A DNA stretch of 64,000 nucleotides from Brevibacterium sp. p3-SID960. GTDB lineage: Bacteria; Actinomycetota; Actinomycetes; Actinomycetales; Brevibacteriaceae. Where the stretch lies: the NCBI RefSeq assembly GCF_025144725.1, contig NZ_JALXKS010000005.1, forward strand, positions 1 through 64,000, read 5' to 3'. Made by a program: the position numbers and the translations under genes. The notes under the pieces are model-generated. The model worked only from the letters and a program-made list of their open reading frames with translations. It was not told the DNA's origin and ran no database searches. Shown here piece by piece: positions 16,701 to 25,378 of the stretch; the first letter of the stretch is position 1; the number at the start of each line of letters is the position of its first letter.

Positions 16701-17633
16701 TCAGCCCCCGGCGAGCCCCTCGGCCCGGCGGGCGCGGGCGACCTCGTAGAGACTCACGGCCGCGGCGACTCCGGCATTGAGGGACTCCATCTGCCCGGCC
16801 ATCGGAATCGACACGATCTGATCGCAGATGTCGCTGATGAGCCGGGACAGCCCCTTGCCCTCGGACCCGACGACGATGCACACCGGCTCCCGGGCGAGCG
16901 CGACCTCGGGCAGCTCGACGCCGCCGCCCATATCAAGGCCCAGCACGAACACCCCCTGCTTCTTCAGCGCCTGCAGCGCGCGGGCGAGGTTGACGACCTG
17001 GGCGACCTGGATCCGCCCGGCGGCACCGGCAGCGGTCTTCCACGCCGAGGCAGTCATGCCGGCGGAACGGCGCTCGGGGATGATCACCCCGTGGCCCCCG
17101 AAGGCCGCGGTTGAGCGCACAATGGCGCCGAGGTTGCGCGGGTCGGTGATCCCGTCGAGAGCGACGAGCAGCGGCGTCTCGACAGCCTCGGCAGCAGCCT
17201 CCATGAGGTCGTCGGGGTGCGCGTACTCGTAGGCCGGCACCTGCAGGGCGATGCCCTGGTGGACGGCGCCGCCGGTGAGCCGGTCGAGATCCATCCTGCC
17301 GGCTTCGAGCATCGGGATACCGCGGTCGGCGGCCAGGGCGATCGCCTCGCGCACCCGGTCGTCGGAGTCGGCCTTGTGAGAGATGTACAGCGCCGTGGCC
17401 GGCACGGTCTCGCGCAGCGCCTCGACGACGGAGTTGCGTCCGGCGATGATGTCCGAACCGGGGTCCTTGCGCCGCCGCTTGGGCTGGGTGGCCTCTCGCC
17501 TGAGCTTGGCCTGCTTGGCCTTGTGCGCCTTGTGATAGACGCGGTCCTCGGCTTTGGGGGTCGGTCCCTTGCCAGCCAGCTTGCGGCGGCCGTGGCCACC
17601 GGTGCCCTTGGCAGGGCCCTTCTTCGTCGCCAT
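16701..17633 (-). CDS. rlmB: 23S rRNA (guanosine-2'-O-) methyltransferase RlmB, TrmH family
   Basis: A 310-residue SpoU-type methyltransferase that modifies G2251 in the 23S rRNA peptidyl-transferase loop. A lysine-rich N-terminal extension (1-70) is followed by the substrate-binding domain (GRNSVVEALRE) and the knotted SAM domain with the three family motifs: DGITDPRNLGAIVRSTAAFG, PVCIVVGSEGKGLSRL and IPMAGQMESLNAGVAAAV. The start is ATG 17633 with AAGGAG ahead; an in-frame upstream extension runs through repeats and is unlikely to be translated. It lies downstream of cysS on the same strand, the order I recall for Rv3580c-Rv3579c. Confidence 0.93.
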   Translation of the reverse strand: MATKKGPAKGTGGHGRRKLAGKGPTPKAEDRVYHKAHKAKQAKLRREATQPKRRRKDPGSDIIAGRNSVVEALRETVPATALYISHKADSDDRVREAIALAADRGIPMLEAGRMDLDRLTGGAVHQGIALQVPAYEYAHPDDLMEAAAEAVETPLLVALDGITDPRNLGAIVRSTAAFGGHGVIIPERRSAGMTASAWKTAAGAAGRIQVAQVVNLARALQALKKQGVFVLGLDMGGGVELPEVALAREPVCIVVGSEGKGLSRLISDICDQIVSIPMAGQMESLNAGVAAAVSLYEVARARRAEGLAGG

Positions 17634-17671
17634 TGCGGCTCCTTCGGTTCGTGTCGGTGGGCTGGGGTCGT

Positions 17672-17757
17672 GCGGCCGGCCTGTCACCCGCAGCCGGCCT
17701 GTCACCACCGCTGGTCTGTTTCTGCGGCTGGTCTGTCTCTGCGGACGGTCTGTCACG
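17672..17757. repeat. Degenerate tandem repeat, 16-18 bp x 5, between cysS and rlmB
   Basis: Units beginning near 17672, 17690, 17708, 17724 and 17741 share (G)CGGCNGGNCTGTC. They fill the gap between the cysS stop and the rlmB ribosome site. Confidence 0.7.
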
Positions 17758-17800
17758 GCCGGCCAGCAGCGGCCAGGTTCGGCGCCGGCCGGCGGGCACC

Positions 17801-19255
17801 TCAGCCTTTGAGGCTGTAGCGGTAGCCGCCGGGGGTGTCCTCCAGCTGCACGCCGGCGCGGGTGAGCAGATCGCGGATCTCATCTGCCCGCGCATAGTCC
17901 TTGGCCTGCTTGGCGGCCAGGCGCTCAGACGCCAGCTCCTCGACGAGCACGCGCAGCCCGGTCTCAGCAGCGCTGTCCGCGCCCGAGGTGGCAGTCCAGT
18001 TGGCAGCCAGCGGGTTGACGCCGAGCACATCGAGCATGAGCTCGAGTTCGGCCACCGTACGGCTCAGCGCCCCTCGGTCGGGGTCCCCGGACTCCAGCAG
18101 CCGGTAGCCCTCGCCGACGGCGCTGAACGCGACTGAAAGCGCCTTGGGCACCGACAGGTCGTCGTCCATCGCGGCGGCGAAGTCAGCGGGCACATCGACG
18201 GCGCGACGGCGATAGCCGTCCTCCACCTCGGGAGCCAGCGGAGCGTCTTCGCCGAGGATCTCTCGGGCGCGGGTGAGGAAGTTCTCGAAGCGCTCGAGCG
18301 CATTCTCCTGCGTGGCGACCAGTTCTTCGGAGAACTCGAGCACTGAACGGTAGTGCGCGGTCGAGAGCGCATAGCGCACTGCCAGCGGATTGGAGGCGGC
18401 GAAGAGCTCGTGGGCGAAGACGGAGTTGCCCAGAGACTTCGACATCTTGTCCCCGCCGACGTTGAGCAGTCCGGAGTGCATCCAGATCCGGGCGAAAGGA
18501 TCGCCGGCGGCATTCGATTGCGCGCGCTCGTTCTCATGGTGGGGGAAACGCAGGTCGAGCCCGCCGCCGTGAATGTCGAACTCCGCGCCGAGGTACTTCG
18601 TCGACATCGCCGAGCACTCGATGTGCCAGCCCGGCCGGCCGCGCCCCCACGGCGACGGCCACGAGGCGGTGAGCGGATCACCGTCCTTGTGCGCCTTCCA
18701 CAGCGCGAAGTCCCGCGGGTCCTTCTTGCCGCGCAGCGGGGCGTCATCGGCTGCGGTCATGTCGTCGAGCTGCTGGTTCGTCAGCGAACCGTAGTCCGGC
18801 CAGGACCGCGCATCGAAGTAGACATCAGCGGAGCCGTCGAGGGCCGGATAGGCGTGGCCGGCTGCGATGAGGCGGTCGATGAGCTCGATCATCTCCGTCA
18901 TGTGCCCGGTGGCCAGCGGCTCATAGGTCGGGCGCAGCACGCCGAGGGCGTCGTGTGCGGCCGTGAATTCCTGGAAGTAGTGGTAGGCGTGGGCCCACCA
19001 CGGGCGGGATTCCTCGACCGACTTCGCCAGGATCTTGTCGTCGATGTCGGTGACATTGCGCACAAATGTGACGTCAAAACCGCGGTAGAGCAGCCACCGA
19101 CGCAGCTGATCGAACACGACGGCGGTGCGCATGTGGCCGATGTGCGGCGAACCCTGCACGGTGGCCCCGCAGACGTAGAGCCCGGCATGCCCGTCGGTGA
19201 CGGGGGTGAAGGGTTCGAGACGGCGCGTGGCGGTGTTGAAAAGCTTTATAGTCAC
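17801..19255 (-). CDS. cysS: Cysteinyl-tRNA synthetase
   Basis: A 484-residue class I synthetase that charges tRNA-Cys. Signature motifs are HIGH (38-41), the KMSKS loop near residue 272, and zinc ligands in YVCGATVQ and WHIECSAM. Length and the C-terminal helical anticodon region are normal for CysS, not for the shorter MshC ligase of mycothiol synthesis. The GTG start lies 6 nt after a TAGACT -10 element (minus 19267-19262), so the message may be nearly leaderless, although GGAG also sits there. Confidence 0.96.
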   Translation of the reverse strand: MTIKLFNTATRRLEPFTPVTDGHAGLYVCGATVQGSPHIGHMRTAVVFDQLRRWLLYRGFDVTFVRNVTDIDDKILAKSVEESRPWWAHAYHYFQEFTAAHDALGVLRPTYEPLATGHMTEMIELIDRLIAAGHAYPALDGSADVYFDARSWPDYGSLTNQQLDDMTAADDAPLRGKKDPRDFALWKAHKDGDPLTASWPSPWGRGRPGWHIECSAMSTKYLGAEFDIHGGGLDLRFPHHENERAQSNAAGDPFARIWMHSGLLNVGGDKMSKSLGNSVFAHELFAASNPLAVRYALSTAHYRSVLEFSEELVATQENALERFENFLTRAREILGEDAPLAPEVEDGYRRRAVDVPADFAAAMDDDLSVPKALSVAFSAVGEGYRLLESGDPDRGALSRTVAELELMLDVLGVNPLAANWTATSGADSAAETGLRVLVEELASERLAAKQAKDYARADEIRDLLTRAGVQLEDTPGGYRYSLKG

Positions 19256-19374
19256 AGCTCCAGTCTAGCCAGGCGCGCGGGTCTGCGGCGATGCGCTCTC
19301 AGATACCCCCGACGCGGCGGTGACCGACGCGTATAACTTTTCGAGCTCAACTCGCAGTGCCCGCCATCTGAGAA

Positions 19375-19403
19375 GTGACAATCCCCGCCCACCGAGTTAG
19401 CTT
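19375..19403 (+). promoter_or_regulatory. Promoter for the MetPS-type transporter
   Basis: GTGACA (19375-19380) and TAGCTT (19398-19403) are separated by 17 nt. Transcription would begin near 19410, leaving a leader of about 125 nt before the ATG at 19536. The leader can form a CCTCGC/GCGAGG stem, but I do not recognise a riboswitch. Confidence 0.5.
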
Positions 19404-19535
19404 TAGTGTGAGTTCGATCTCAGCTGTGAATTTCGTGAGCATCCTCGCGGAATCCTGGACTGCGAGGGCCGGGTCTGCTTCAGCCTGCTGGACACAGCGC
19501 AGTGTCTGTCCTCGCTCACCACCAGAAAGGACACC

Positions 19536-21182
19536 ATGTCGAATAAGTCGCTACAGCGCGAGGTATTCCCGACCCGGATGGCTTTCATCCTGGCCGCCGT
19601 CGGCTCTGCCATCGGCCTGGGAAACATCTGGCGCTTCCCATACGTCGCGTTCGAAAGCGGCGGCGGCGCCTTCCTCATCCCGTATCTCATCGCACTGCTG
19701 ACAGCAGGCATCCCGATCCTGTTCTTCGACTATGTGCTCGGACATCGTTCGCGGTCTTCGGCTCCGATGTCGTTCCGCGTCATCTCGAAGAAGTTCGAGC
19801 CGCTGGGCTGGTTCCAGACCGGCGTCGCCACGGTCATCGCGATCTACTACGCGGTCATCATCGGGTGGGCACTGAGCTACACCATGTTCTCCGTGACCGA
19901 GGCCTGGGGCGATGACGCCGGCACGTTCTTCGAGGCCACCTATCTGCATGCCGGTGAGCTCTCGCTGGGCAGCGCCTTCAGCTTCGTGCCCGGTGTGCTC
20001 ATCCCGCTCATCATCGTGTGGGTCGTGGTGCTGGGCATCCTGTTCCTCGGTGTGCAGGGCGGCATCGCCCGGTTCTCGAAGATCTTCATCCCGGTTCTCG
20101 TCGTGCTGTTCCTCGCACTGGTCATCCGCTCGCTGTTCCTGCCCGGCGCCGTTGACGGCCTCAACGCCCTCTTCACCCCGGACTTCGCAGCACTGGCGGA
20201 TCCGCAGGTGTGGGTCGCCGCCTACGGTCAGATCTTCTTCTCGCTGTCGATCGGCTTCGGCATCATGATCACCTACGCCGCCTATCTGCGCCGGCGGACG
20301 AACCTCACCGGTTCCGGCCTTGTCGTGGCGTTTTCGAACTCCAGCTTCGAGATCCTCGCCGGCGTCGGTGTCTTCGCGGCCCTCGGCTTCATGGCCCACT
20401 CTGCCGGCACCGGCGTCGAGGACGTCGCCGCCGGCGGTGTCGGACTGGCATTCGTCGGCTTCCCGACGCTCATCTCGCAGATGCCGGGAGGGGCATTGTT
20501 CGGCGTGCTGTTCTTCCTCAGCCTGGTGTTCGCCGGCCTGTCCTCGCTCATCTCGATCATCCAGGTGCCGATCCAGGCAGTGGCGGAGAAGCTGGGCATC
20601 TCCAACCGCGCCTCGCTCGGCATCGTCGGCGGCGGCATGGCAGTCGTCTCCCTGCTGTCGATGCCGACGGCCACCGGCCTGACCGTGCTCGATGTCGTCG
20701 ACGCCTTCGCCAACAACATCGGCATCGTCGGCGGCGCGCTGCTGTCGATCATCCTGGTCGTCTGGGCCAAGCGCGCCACCCCGCTGCTGCGCGATCACCT
20801 CAATGCGATCTCGTCGTTCCGCATCGGCACGGTGTGGACCGTCTGCCTGGCCGTCATCACCCCGATCGTGCTCGGCTTCATGCTGATCTCGCAGATCATC
20901 GCCTTCATCACCGAGGGCTATACCGGCACCTCGGCCGATGCGATCGGCTGGATCGTGCTGGCGGTGCTCGCAGTGGCAGCCGCGGTGTTCACATTCATCC
21001 CGTGGCCGAAGGCCTCGCTGGACTTCACCGCACGGGCCGTCGAGGCCAACGACGCCGACACCAAGAAGTATCCGGAGCTCTACACTCCGGCGCGGATGAC
21101 CGGACACGACGACACCCCCGGCGCCGCCGGCACCACTGACCCGCAGGCGGCCGAGCGCCGCACGGAAGGAGACAACCGATGA
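19536..21182 (+). CDS. Sodium-dependent transporter, NSS (SNF) family, MetP-like
   Basis: A 548-residue protein with about 12 membrane spans. The start of span 1 (GSAIGLGNIWRFPYVAFESGG) is the NSS signature for sodium and substrate binding. ATG follows AGAAAGGACACC. The gene ends in an ATGA overlap with a 40-codon gene encoding a MetS-type small subunit. By analogy with Corynebacterium glutamicum MetPS, the pair should import methionine and/or alanine with sodium. The assignment rests on the fold and the small-subunit neighbour. Substrate is inferred. Confidence 0.9.
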   Translation: MSNKSLQREVFPTRMAFILAAVGSAIGLGNIWRFPYVAFESGGGAFLIPYLIALLTAGIPILFFDYVLGHRSRSSAPMSFRVISKKFEPLGWFQTGVATVIAIYYAVIIGWALSYTMFSVTEAWGDDAGTFFEATYLHAGELSLGSAFSFVPGVLIPLIIVWVVVLGILFLGVQGGIARFSKIFIPVLVVLFLALVIRSLFLPGAVDGLNALFTPDFAALADPQVWVAAYGQIFFSLSIGFGIMITYAAYLRRRTNLTGSGLVVAFSNSSFEILAGVGVFAALGFMAHSAGTGVEDVAAGGVGLAFVGFPTLISQMPGGALFGVLFFLSLVFAGLSSLISIIQVPIQAVAEKLGISNRASLGIVGGGMAVVSLLSMPTATGLTVLDVVDAFANNIGIVGGALLSIILVVWAKRATPLLRDHLNAISSFRIGTVWTVCLAVITPIVLGFMLISQIIAFITEGYTGTSADAIGWIVLAVLAVAAAVFTFIPWPKASLDFTARAVEANDADTKKYPELYTPARMTGHDDTPGAAGTTDPQAAERRTEGDNR

Positions 21183-21301
21183 CACCGGAAGCACTCATCA
21201 TGATGATCCTGGCGCTGGTCATCGTCTGGGGTGGACTCGTCGCCTCGCTCGTCCATCTCAAGGCACACCCCGACGAGGGCGGCACCGACGACATCATCTG
21301 A
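21179..21301 (+). CDS. MetS-type small subunit of methionine/alanine importer
   Basis: A 40-residue single-span protein starting MTPEALIMMILALVIVWGG and ending with an acidic tail. This size, the N-terminal hydrophobic helix and its position directly after an NSS transporter match the methionine/alanine importer small subunit family. Its ATG overlaps the transporter stop by 4 nt, with GGAGA upstream, so the two are translationally coupled. In C. glutamicum the small subunit is needed for transport. Confidence 0.88.
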   Translation: MTPEALIMMILALVIVWGGLVASLVHLKAHPDEGGTDDII

Positions 21302-21688
21302 TCGGCTGAATCCGCCGCTCGCCTGCCGCGCTCGGCCCGCCTGAGAGCACGCGGCCAGCGCAACCGCGCTCGAGGCGCCGGGAACCCGCCGCGGTTCCCG
21401 GCGCCTCAGCGGTGGTCGGGCCCGTCCCGTGGCGCAGGCTGAGAGCCGGTCGCGCACGACGGGAGCCCGCACGGGAGCCCGACGCCATGGGAGGCGGGCT
21501 TCTGCTCCACGCCGCCGAAGGCGGGTTCCTGCCCAGTGAGTTGGAAGGCGGGTTCCTGCCCAACGCCGCGGAAGGCGCGTTCCTGCTCGGTGAGAATGCG
21601 ACCGGCTTTTCCTGCACCCGCGACAGGGGTTTCGTAGACTGACACATGTACGCATGTGCACCTGCTGATCTCTGCTGAAGGAGGATCC
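21302..21688. other. 387-nt intergenic region with tandem repeats
   Basis: No gene is supported. It holds the 27-bp tandem repeat at 21491-21598 and, near its right end, the presumed promoter and GAAGGAGG ribosome site of the mscR gene. Short reading frames across the repeats encode a nine-residue repeat but have no ribosome site or family resemblance. Confidence 0.6.
21491..21598. repeat. 27-bp tandem repeat x 4
   Basis: Units at 21491-21517, 21518-21544, 21545-21571 and 21572-21598 share AAGGCGGGTTCCTGCCCANN. Copies 2 and 3 are nearly identical; 1 and 4 are diverged. Confidence 0.85.
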
Positions 21689-22782
21689 ATGCCCACAACC
21701 GTCAAGGGCATCGTTGCCACGGCCAAAGGCGAACCGGTCGAGCTGACTGACATCGTCATTCCCGATCCCGGGCCCGGAGAGGTCATCGTCGACGTGAAGT
21801 CCTGCGGTGTGTGCCACACCGACTTCCACTACCGCGAAGGCGGGATCGGCGATGACTTCCCGTATCTGCTCGGCCACGAGTCCGCCGGCATCGTCGCCGA
21901 GATCGGCGAAGGCGTCACCAATGTCGATGTCGGCGATTTCGTCATCCTCAACTGGCGTGCGATCTGCGGCGAGTGCCGGGCCTGCAAACGCGGCGAGCCG
22001 TGGTACTGCTTCGACACCCACAACGCCACCCAGAAGATGACCCTGACCGACGGCACCGAACTCGAGGCGGCGTTGGGAATCGGGTCGTTTGCCGAGAAGA
22101 CGCTTGTGGCCGCCGGCCAGTGCACGAAGGTCGATGAGGCCGATCCGGCTGTCGTCGGACTGCTCGGCTGCGGCATCATGGCCGGCATCGGCGCGGCCAT
22201 CAACACCGGCGAGGTCACCCGCGGCGACTCGGTGGCCGTCATCGGCTGCGGCGGCGTCGGCTCGGCTGCCGTCGCAGGCGCCCACCTGGCTGGAGCCAGT
22301 CCGATCATCGCCGTCGACTTCGATGAGCGCAAGCTCGATGCCGCACGTGAGCTCGGCGCGACCGACACGATCTGCTCGAAGGGCATGAGCGAAGACGAAC
22401 TCGTCGCAGCTGTCCAGGAGCTGACCGGCGGATTCGGCGCCGATGTCGTCATCGACGCCGTCGGCCGTCCTGAGACCTGGCGGCAGGCCTTCTACGCCCG
22501 CGTCTGGCCGGCACCGTCGTGCTCGTCGGCGTGCCGACCCCGGAGATGGAGCTGAACGTCCCGCTGCTCGACGTGTTCGGCCGCGGCGGCAAGCTCAAGT
22601 CCTCCTGGTACGGCGACTGCCTGCCCGAACGCGACTTCCCGATGCTCACCGAGCTGTACAAGCAGGGCCGCCTGCCGCTGGAGAAGTTCGTCTCAGAACG
22701 GATCACCGTTGACCAGGTCGAGGAAGCCTTTGACAAGATGGGCCGAGGAGAAGTCCTTCGATCGGTAGTGGAGTTTTCATGA
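21689..22782 (+). pseudogene. mscR: Frameshifted S-(hydroxymethyl)mycothiol dehydrogenase
   Basis: A zinc-dependent alcohol dehydrogenase that should oxidise the formaldehyde-mycothiol adduct. The first frame runs from ATG 21689 (ribosome site GAAGGAGG) and includes CGVCHTD (39-45), YLLGHESAG, the structural zinc site [15 protein letters not shown] and the NAD motif GCGGVG. At about 22501-22503 the frame breaks, and the remaining 90 residues ([15 protein letters not shown] onward) continue in another frame to the stop at 22782. Restoring one base after CCCGCG gives an uninterrupted protein of about 364 residues, the usual length. Either a sequencing error or a recent inactivating deletion explains it. 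The stop overlaps the MBL-fold partner gene. Confidence 0.88.
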
Positions 22783-23471
22783 GCGCACGCATTGATCACA
22801 TCGAGACATCCGGCACGTTCTCGCTTGACGGGGGCACCTGGGATGTCGACAACAATGTCTGGATCGTCGGCGACGACTCCGAGGTCGTCGTCATCGACCC
22901 GGCCCACTCGCCAGAGCAGGTCGCCGAGGCCGTCGGTGACCGGAAAGTCAAGGCGATCCTGCTGACCCACGGCCACGACGACCACATCCGCGCGGTCGCT
23001 GAGACGCAGAAGCTGCTGGGCAGCCCGCCGGTCCACCTCAACCCCGAGGACATGGTGCTGTGGGAGATGGTCTATCCGGATCGCAAGCCGGAGGAGCAGC
23101 TGGCCGATGGCGAGACGATCACCGTCGGCGGTGCGACCCTGACGGCGATCCACACGCCGGGGCACTCGCCTGGGTCGACGTGTTTCTATATTGCTGATGG
23201 AGTCGCCGTTCCCGAGGTGGCCGCGGAGGCCGCGGAGAAGGTCGGGGCGGGTGCGACGAACCCGCTCCTGATCTCCGGTGACACCCTGTTCCAGGGCGGA
23301 CCGGGCGCGACGGGTCGGTCGTATTCGAGCTTCGAGACGATCATCGACTCGATCTCAACCCGGCTGTTCCAGCTGCCGGCCGAGACGGTCGTGCTCACCG
23401 GTCACGGGCCGGCTACGGCGATCGGGCTGGAGAAGCCGCATCTGCAGGAGTGGATCGACCGTGGCGAGTGA
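22779..23471 (+). CDS. MBL-fold metallo-hydrolase paired with mscR
   Basis: A 230-residue metallo-beta-lactamase-fold hydrolase with the metal site THGHDDH, the second-site histidine in [11 protein letters not shown], the SGDTLF aspartate and a final GHGPATAIG histidine. In many actinobacteria this gene directly follows the mycothiol-dependent formaldehyde dehydrogenase. By analogy with glyoxalase II and S-formylglutathione hydrolase it probably hydrolyses S-formylmycothiol to formate. That role is inferred from position. ATGA overlap with mscR shows co-translation, so the upstream frameshift might lower its expression. Confidence 0.88.
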   Translation: MSARIDHIETSGTFSLDGGTWDVDNNVWIVGDDSEVVVIDPAHSPEQVAEAVGDRKVKAILLTHGHDDHIRAVAETQKLLGSPPVHLNPEDMVLWEMVYPDRKPEEQLADGETITVGGATLTAIHTPGHSPGSTCFYIADGVAVPEVAAEAAEKVGAGATNPLLISGDTLFQGGPGATGRSYSSFETIIDSISTRLFQLPAETVVLTGHGPATAIGLEKPHLQEWIDRGE

Positions 23472-23504
23472 GCCGCTGACCGGACCGCTGAGATTCTGAC
23501 AGAC

Positions 23505-23538
23505 CGGCGGGGAGAGCGCAGCAGCGTTCTCCCCGCCG
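23505..23538. terminator. Terminator after the mscR/MBL operon
   Basis: CGGCGGGGAGAGCGC (23505-23519) pairs with GCGTTCTCCCCGCCG (23524-23538) through 15 bp with one G-T pair and a 4-nt loop. ATTCTGTGT follows. Confidence 0.75.
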
Positions 23539-23614
23539 ATTCTGTGTCTGGATCCACCGCCGGCGTCCGCGCGGGGGGACATCGGTCACGACGCCCCGCG
23601 GGGAGGTCGTTGGC

Positions 23615-24076
23615 TCAGGGGTTGCGCATGAGCTGGGCTGTGAGATGCCGTTTCATCTCACAGCCCACGGCGGCCATCGAGAAGTTCATTGTCAGGTCGT
23701 TGCCTGCGAAGACGAAGCGCCGTTTGGTCATCTCGACGTTCTTGGCCGTCGAGGTGTTGAGCACTCGGCCTGTGAGCTGCAGGACGATGCGCTCGTCGGT
23801 CAGATCGATGTGACCTTCGAGCAGTTCGGCCTGGCCGGTCGGCTGGGCGATGGTGAATTCCGCCCAGTCGCCGACCAGCCGCAGGTACCCGGTCTCGACG
23901 TGCATCGGCGTGCCGTCAGGTGACCAGGTGCGCTGGGAGTAGGCTAGGAAAGGCTTGCCGACGTCCCCGAACTCCGTCTCCTCCCGGTATTCGAAGTCGT
24001 CGATCGTCGGGTATTCGCCGAAGCCGCTGCCGCTCCAGGTGCCGGCGATCCGTTCGAAGGCGGGGTGTGAGGTCAT
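23615..24076 (-). CDS. Nitrobindin-like heme-binding beta-barrel protein
   Basis: A 153-residue protein. GTWSGSGFGEYPTI (residues 12-25) is the nitrobindin signature. A histidine near the C-terminus (H144 in KRHLTAQL) is in place as the axial heme ligand. The length matches the single-domain nitrobindins, such as mycobacterial Rv2717c, which bind ferric heme and have been linked to reactive nitrogen species. ATG 24076 is the only start giving the normal length. Codons for the C-terminus contain a 10-bp perfect inverted repeat. A second, longer relative is at 48930-49532. Confidence 0.85.
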   Translation of the reverse strand: MTSHPAFERIAGTWSGSGFGEYPTIDDFEYREETEFGDVGKPFLAYSQRTWSPDGTPMHVETGYLRLVGDWAEFTIAQPTGQAELLEGHIDLTDERIVLQLTGRVLNTSTAKNVEMTKRRFVFAGNDLTMNFSMAAVGCEMKRHLTAQLMRNP

Positions 24077-24299
24077 ATCAGAATCGTATCTGCGGTCTTG
24101 CCCGGCCGGTAGACCGAGGTGCCGGGAGCCCCGGTCTGGGTCCCGGTTTCGGGCATGTGGCGCGGATGGATCCGACCCGCCCGATGGGAAGCAATCGGGT
24201 CGTGAAACCGTTGTACCTGACAGCTGCTGTTCATCGTCCCAGCGGCTCCGTCCCCACCGGCGGTGTGCGAGCACCGCTTCGATCGCTAGGAGTGATTCC

Positions 24300-24830
24300 G
24301 TGAGCACCCCGCAGACCCCGCTCAGCCGCAATGAGCAGATGTGGGTCACCGAACGCGTCAACGCCCCCGGCTGGGGTGTGTTCTACGGAATCGTCGCGAT
24401 CGTCTTGGGCATTGTGCTGGCGATCTCGTCCTGGATGGCCGACATCAGCCAGGTTGCGCTCATCATCTGCCTCATCGCGTGCGCCCTCATCACCGGCCTC
24501 GGCGTGTGGATCGCCCTGCGCGCAGCCACCCGGATCACGCCGCTGCAGCGGTTGCGCAAGGGACGCGAACCCGATCACGTCGATGCCGTCGAGATCGTCT
24601 CGATCTCCGACCTTCGCGGCATCGTGCTGCGCTACGCCAACGGCGGAGAGGTCACTCTGCGCGGTCCGGCCCCGACCCCGGCCGAGGGAAAGGACACTGT
24701 GCCGGTCAGCATCGGTGAGACGGTCAAGCTGAACTCGTGGGTGCCGGCCAACAGCAGTGCCCCGATGATCGGCCGCGTCGACTTCAGCGATGGCGCCCGG
24801 GCGATCGGCGAGCTCGAAGAACCCCTCTGA
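24300..24830 (+). CDS. Small membrane protein with two N-terminal spans
   Basis: A 176-residue protein from GTG 24300, with CTAGGAG ahead. Two hydrophobic segments (about 27-48 and 52-75) are followed by a soluble domain of about 100 residues rich in beta-forming residues. No family was recognised. It stands alone between the nitrobindin gene (divergent) and ispF (convergent). Composition is normal for the chromosome. Confidence 0.75.
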   Translation: MSTPQTPLSRNEQMWVTERVNAPGWGVFYGIVAIVLGIVLAISSWMADISQVALIICLIACALITGLGVWIALRAATRITPLQRLRKGREPDHVDAVEIVSISDLRGIVLRYANGGEVTLRGPAPTPAEGKDTVPVSIGETVKLNSWVPANSSAPMIGRVDFSDGARAIGELEEPL

Positions 24831-24880
24831 GCGCAGAGCCCCTCTGAGCATCGAGCCGCCCCACCTGCACAGCGGCGGGT

Positions 24881-25378
24881 TCAGCTGCGCTTGACAACGA
24901 TGGCGGTCGCGATCGCCGCGACCCCCTCGCCGCGGCCGGTGAGGCCGAGCCCATCGCTCGTCGTGCCGGAGACCGCGACCGGAGCACCGACAGCAGCTGA
25001 GAGAACCTGCTGCGCCTCGTCGCGGCGGCTGCCGATCTTAGGCCGGCTGCAGATCGCCTGCACGGCGATGTTGCCGATGGCGAATCCTGCCGCCCGCACG
25101 AGCCGGGCGGCCTCCGTCAGGAGCTCCGCTCCCGAGGCGCCGGCGAGTTCCGGACGGTCGACGCCGAAGTGCGCGCCCAGGTCACCGATCCCGGCGGCGG
25201 TGAAGAGGGCATCGCAGCAGGCGTGCGCGACAGCATCGGAATCGGAGTGGCCCTCAAGCCCGGTCTCACCCTCCCACAGGAGGCCGGCCAGCCACATCGG
25301 CCGGTCGGGATCTTCCGAGTAGGCATGGACGTCGGTGCCGATGCCCACGCGCGGCAGGATAGGGGCGTGCTCGCTCAT
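24881..25378 (-). CDS. ispF: 2-C-methyl-D-erythritol 2,4-cyclodiphosphate synthase
   Basis: A 165-residue enzyme of the non-mevalonate isoprenoid pathway that cyclises CDP-methylerythritol 2-phosphate. The metal-binding GIGTDVHAY places D16 and H18 correctly. [27 protein letters not shown] and the C-terminal [19 protein letters not shown] are family hallmarks. Its start overlaps the ispD stop (ATGA), so both pathway enzymes are made from one message with carD. Confidence 0.96.
   Translation of the reverse strand: MSEHAPILPRVGIGTDVHAYSEDPDRPMWLAGLLWEGETGLEGHSDSDAVAHACCDALFTAAGIGDLGAHFGVDRPELAGASGAELLTEAARLVRAAGFAIGNIAVQAICSRPKIGSRRDEAQQVLSAAVGAPVAVSGTTSDGLGLTGRGEGVAAIATAIVVKRS

Noticed and set aside
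17634-17756. Extended N-terminus of RlmB through the upstream repeats
   Set aside because: The extension is translated repeat sequence without a ribosome site, whereas ATG 17633 has AAGGAG at the right distance and gives the usual lysine-rich start.
19404-19535. Riboswitch in the leader of the MetPS-type transporter
   Set aside because: A SAM or amino-acid riboswitch would be logical, but I found no recognisable conserved core, only a short stem.
19551-21194. 547-residue open frame antisense to the NSS transporter
   Set aside because: Composition (runs of D, E, R, Q, H) is that of a complement of hydrophobic codons; the sense strand encodes a clear 12-span transporter.
21412-21642. 76-residue frame across the 27-bp repeats with a nine-residue repeat motif
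   Set aside because: No start signal, and any open frame through a 27-bp repeat shows a nine-residue period. No evidence of translation.
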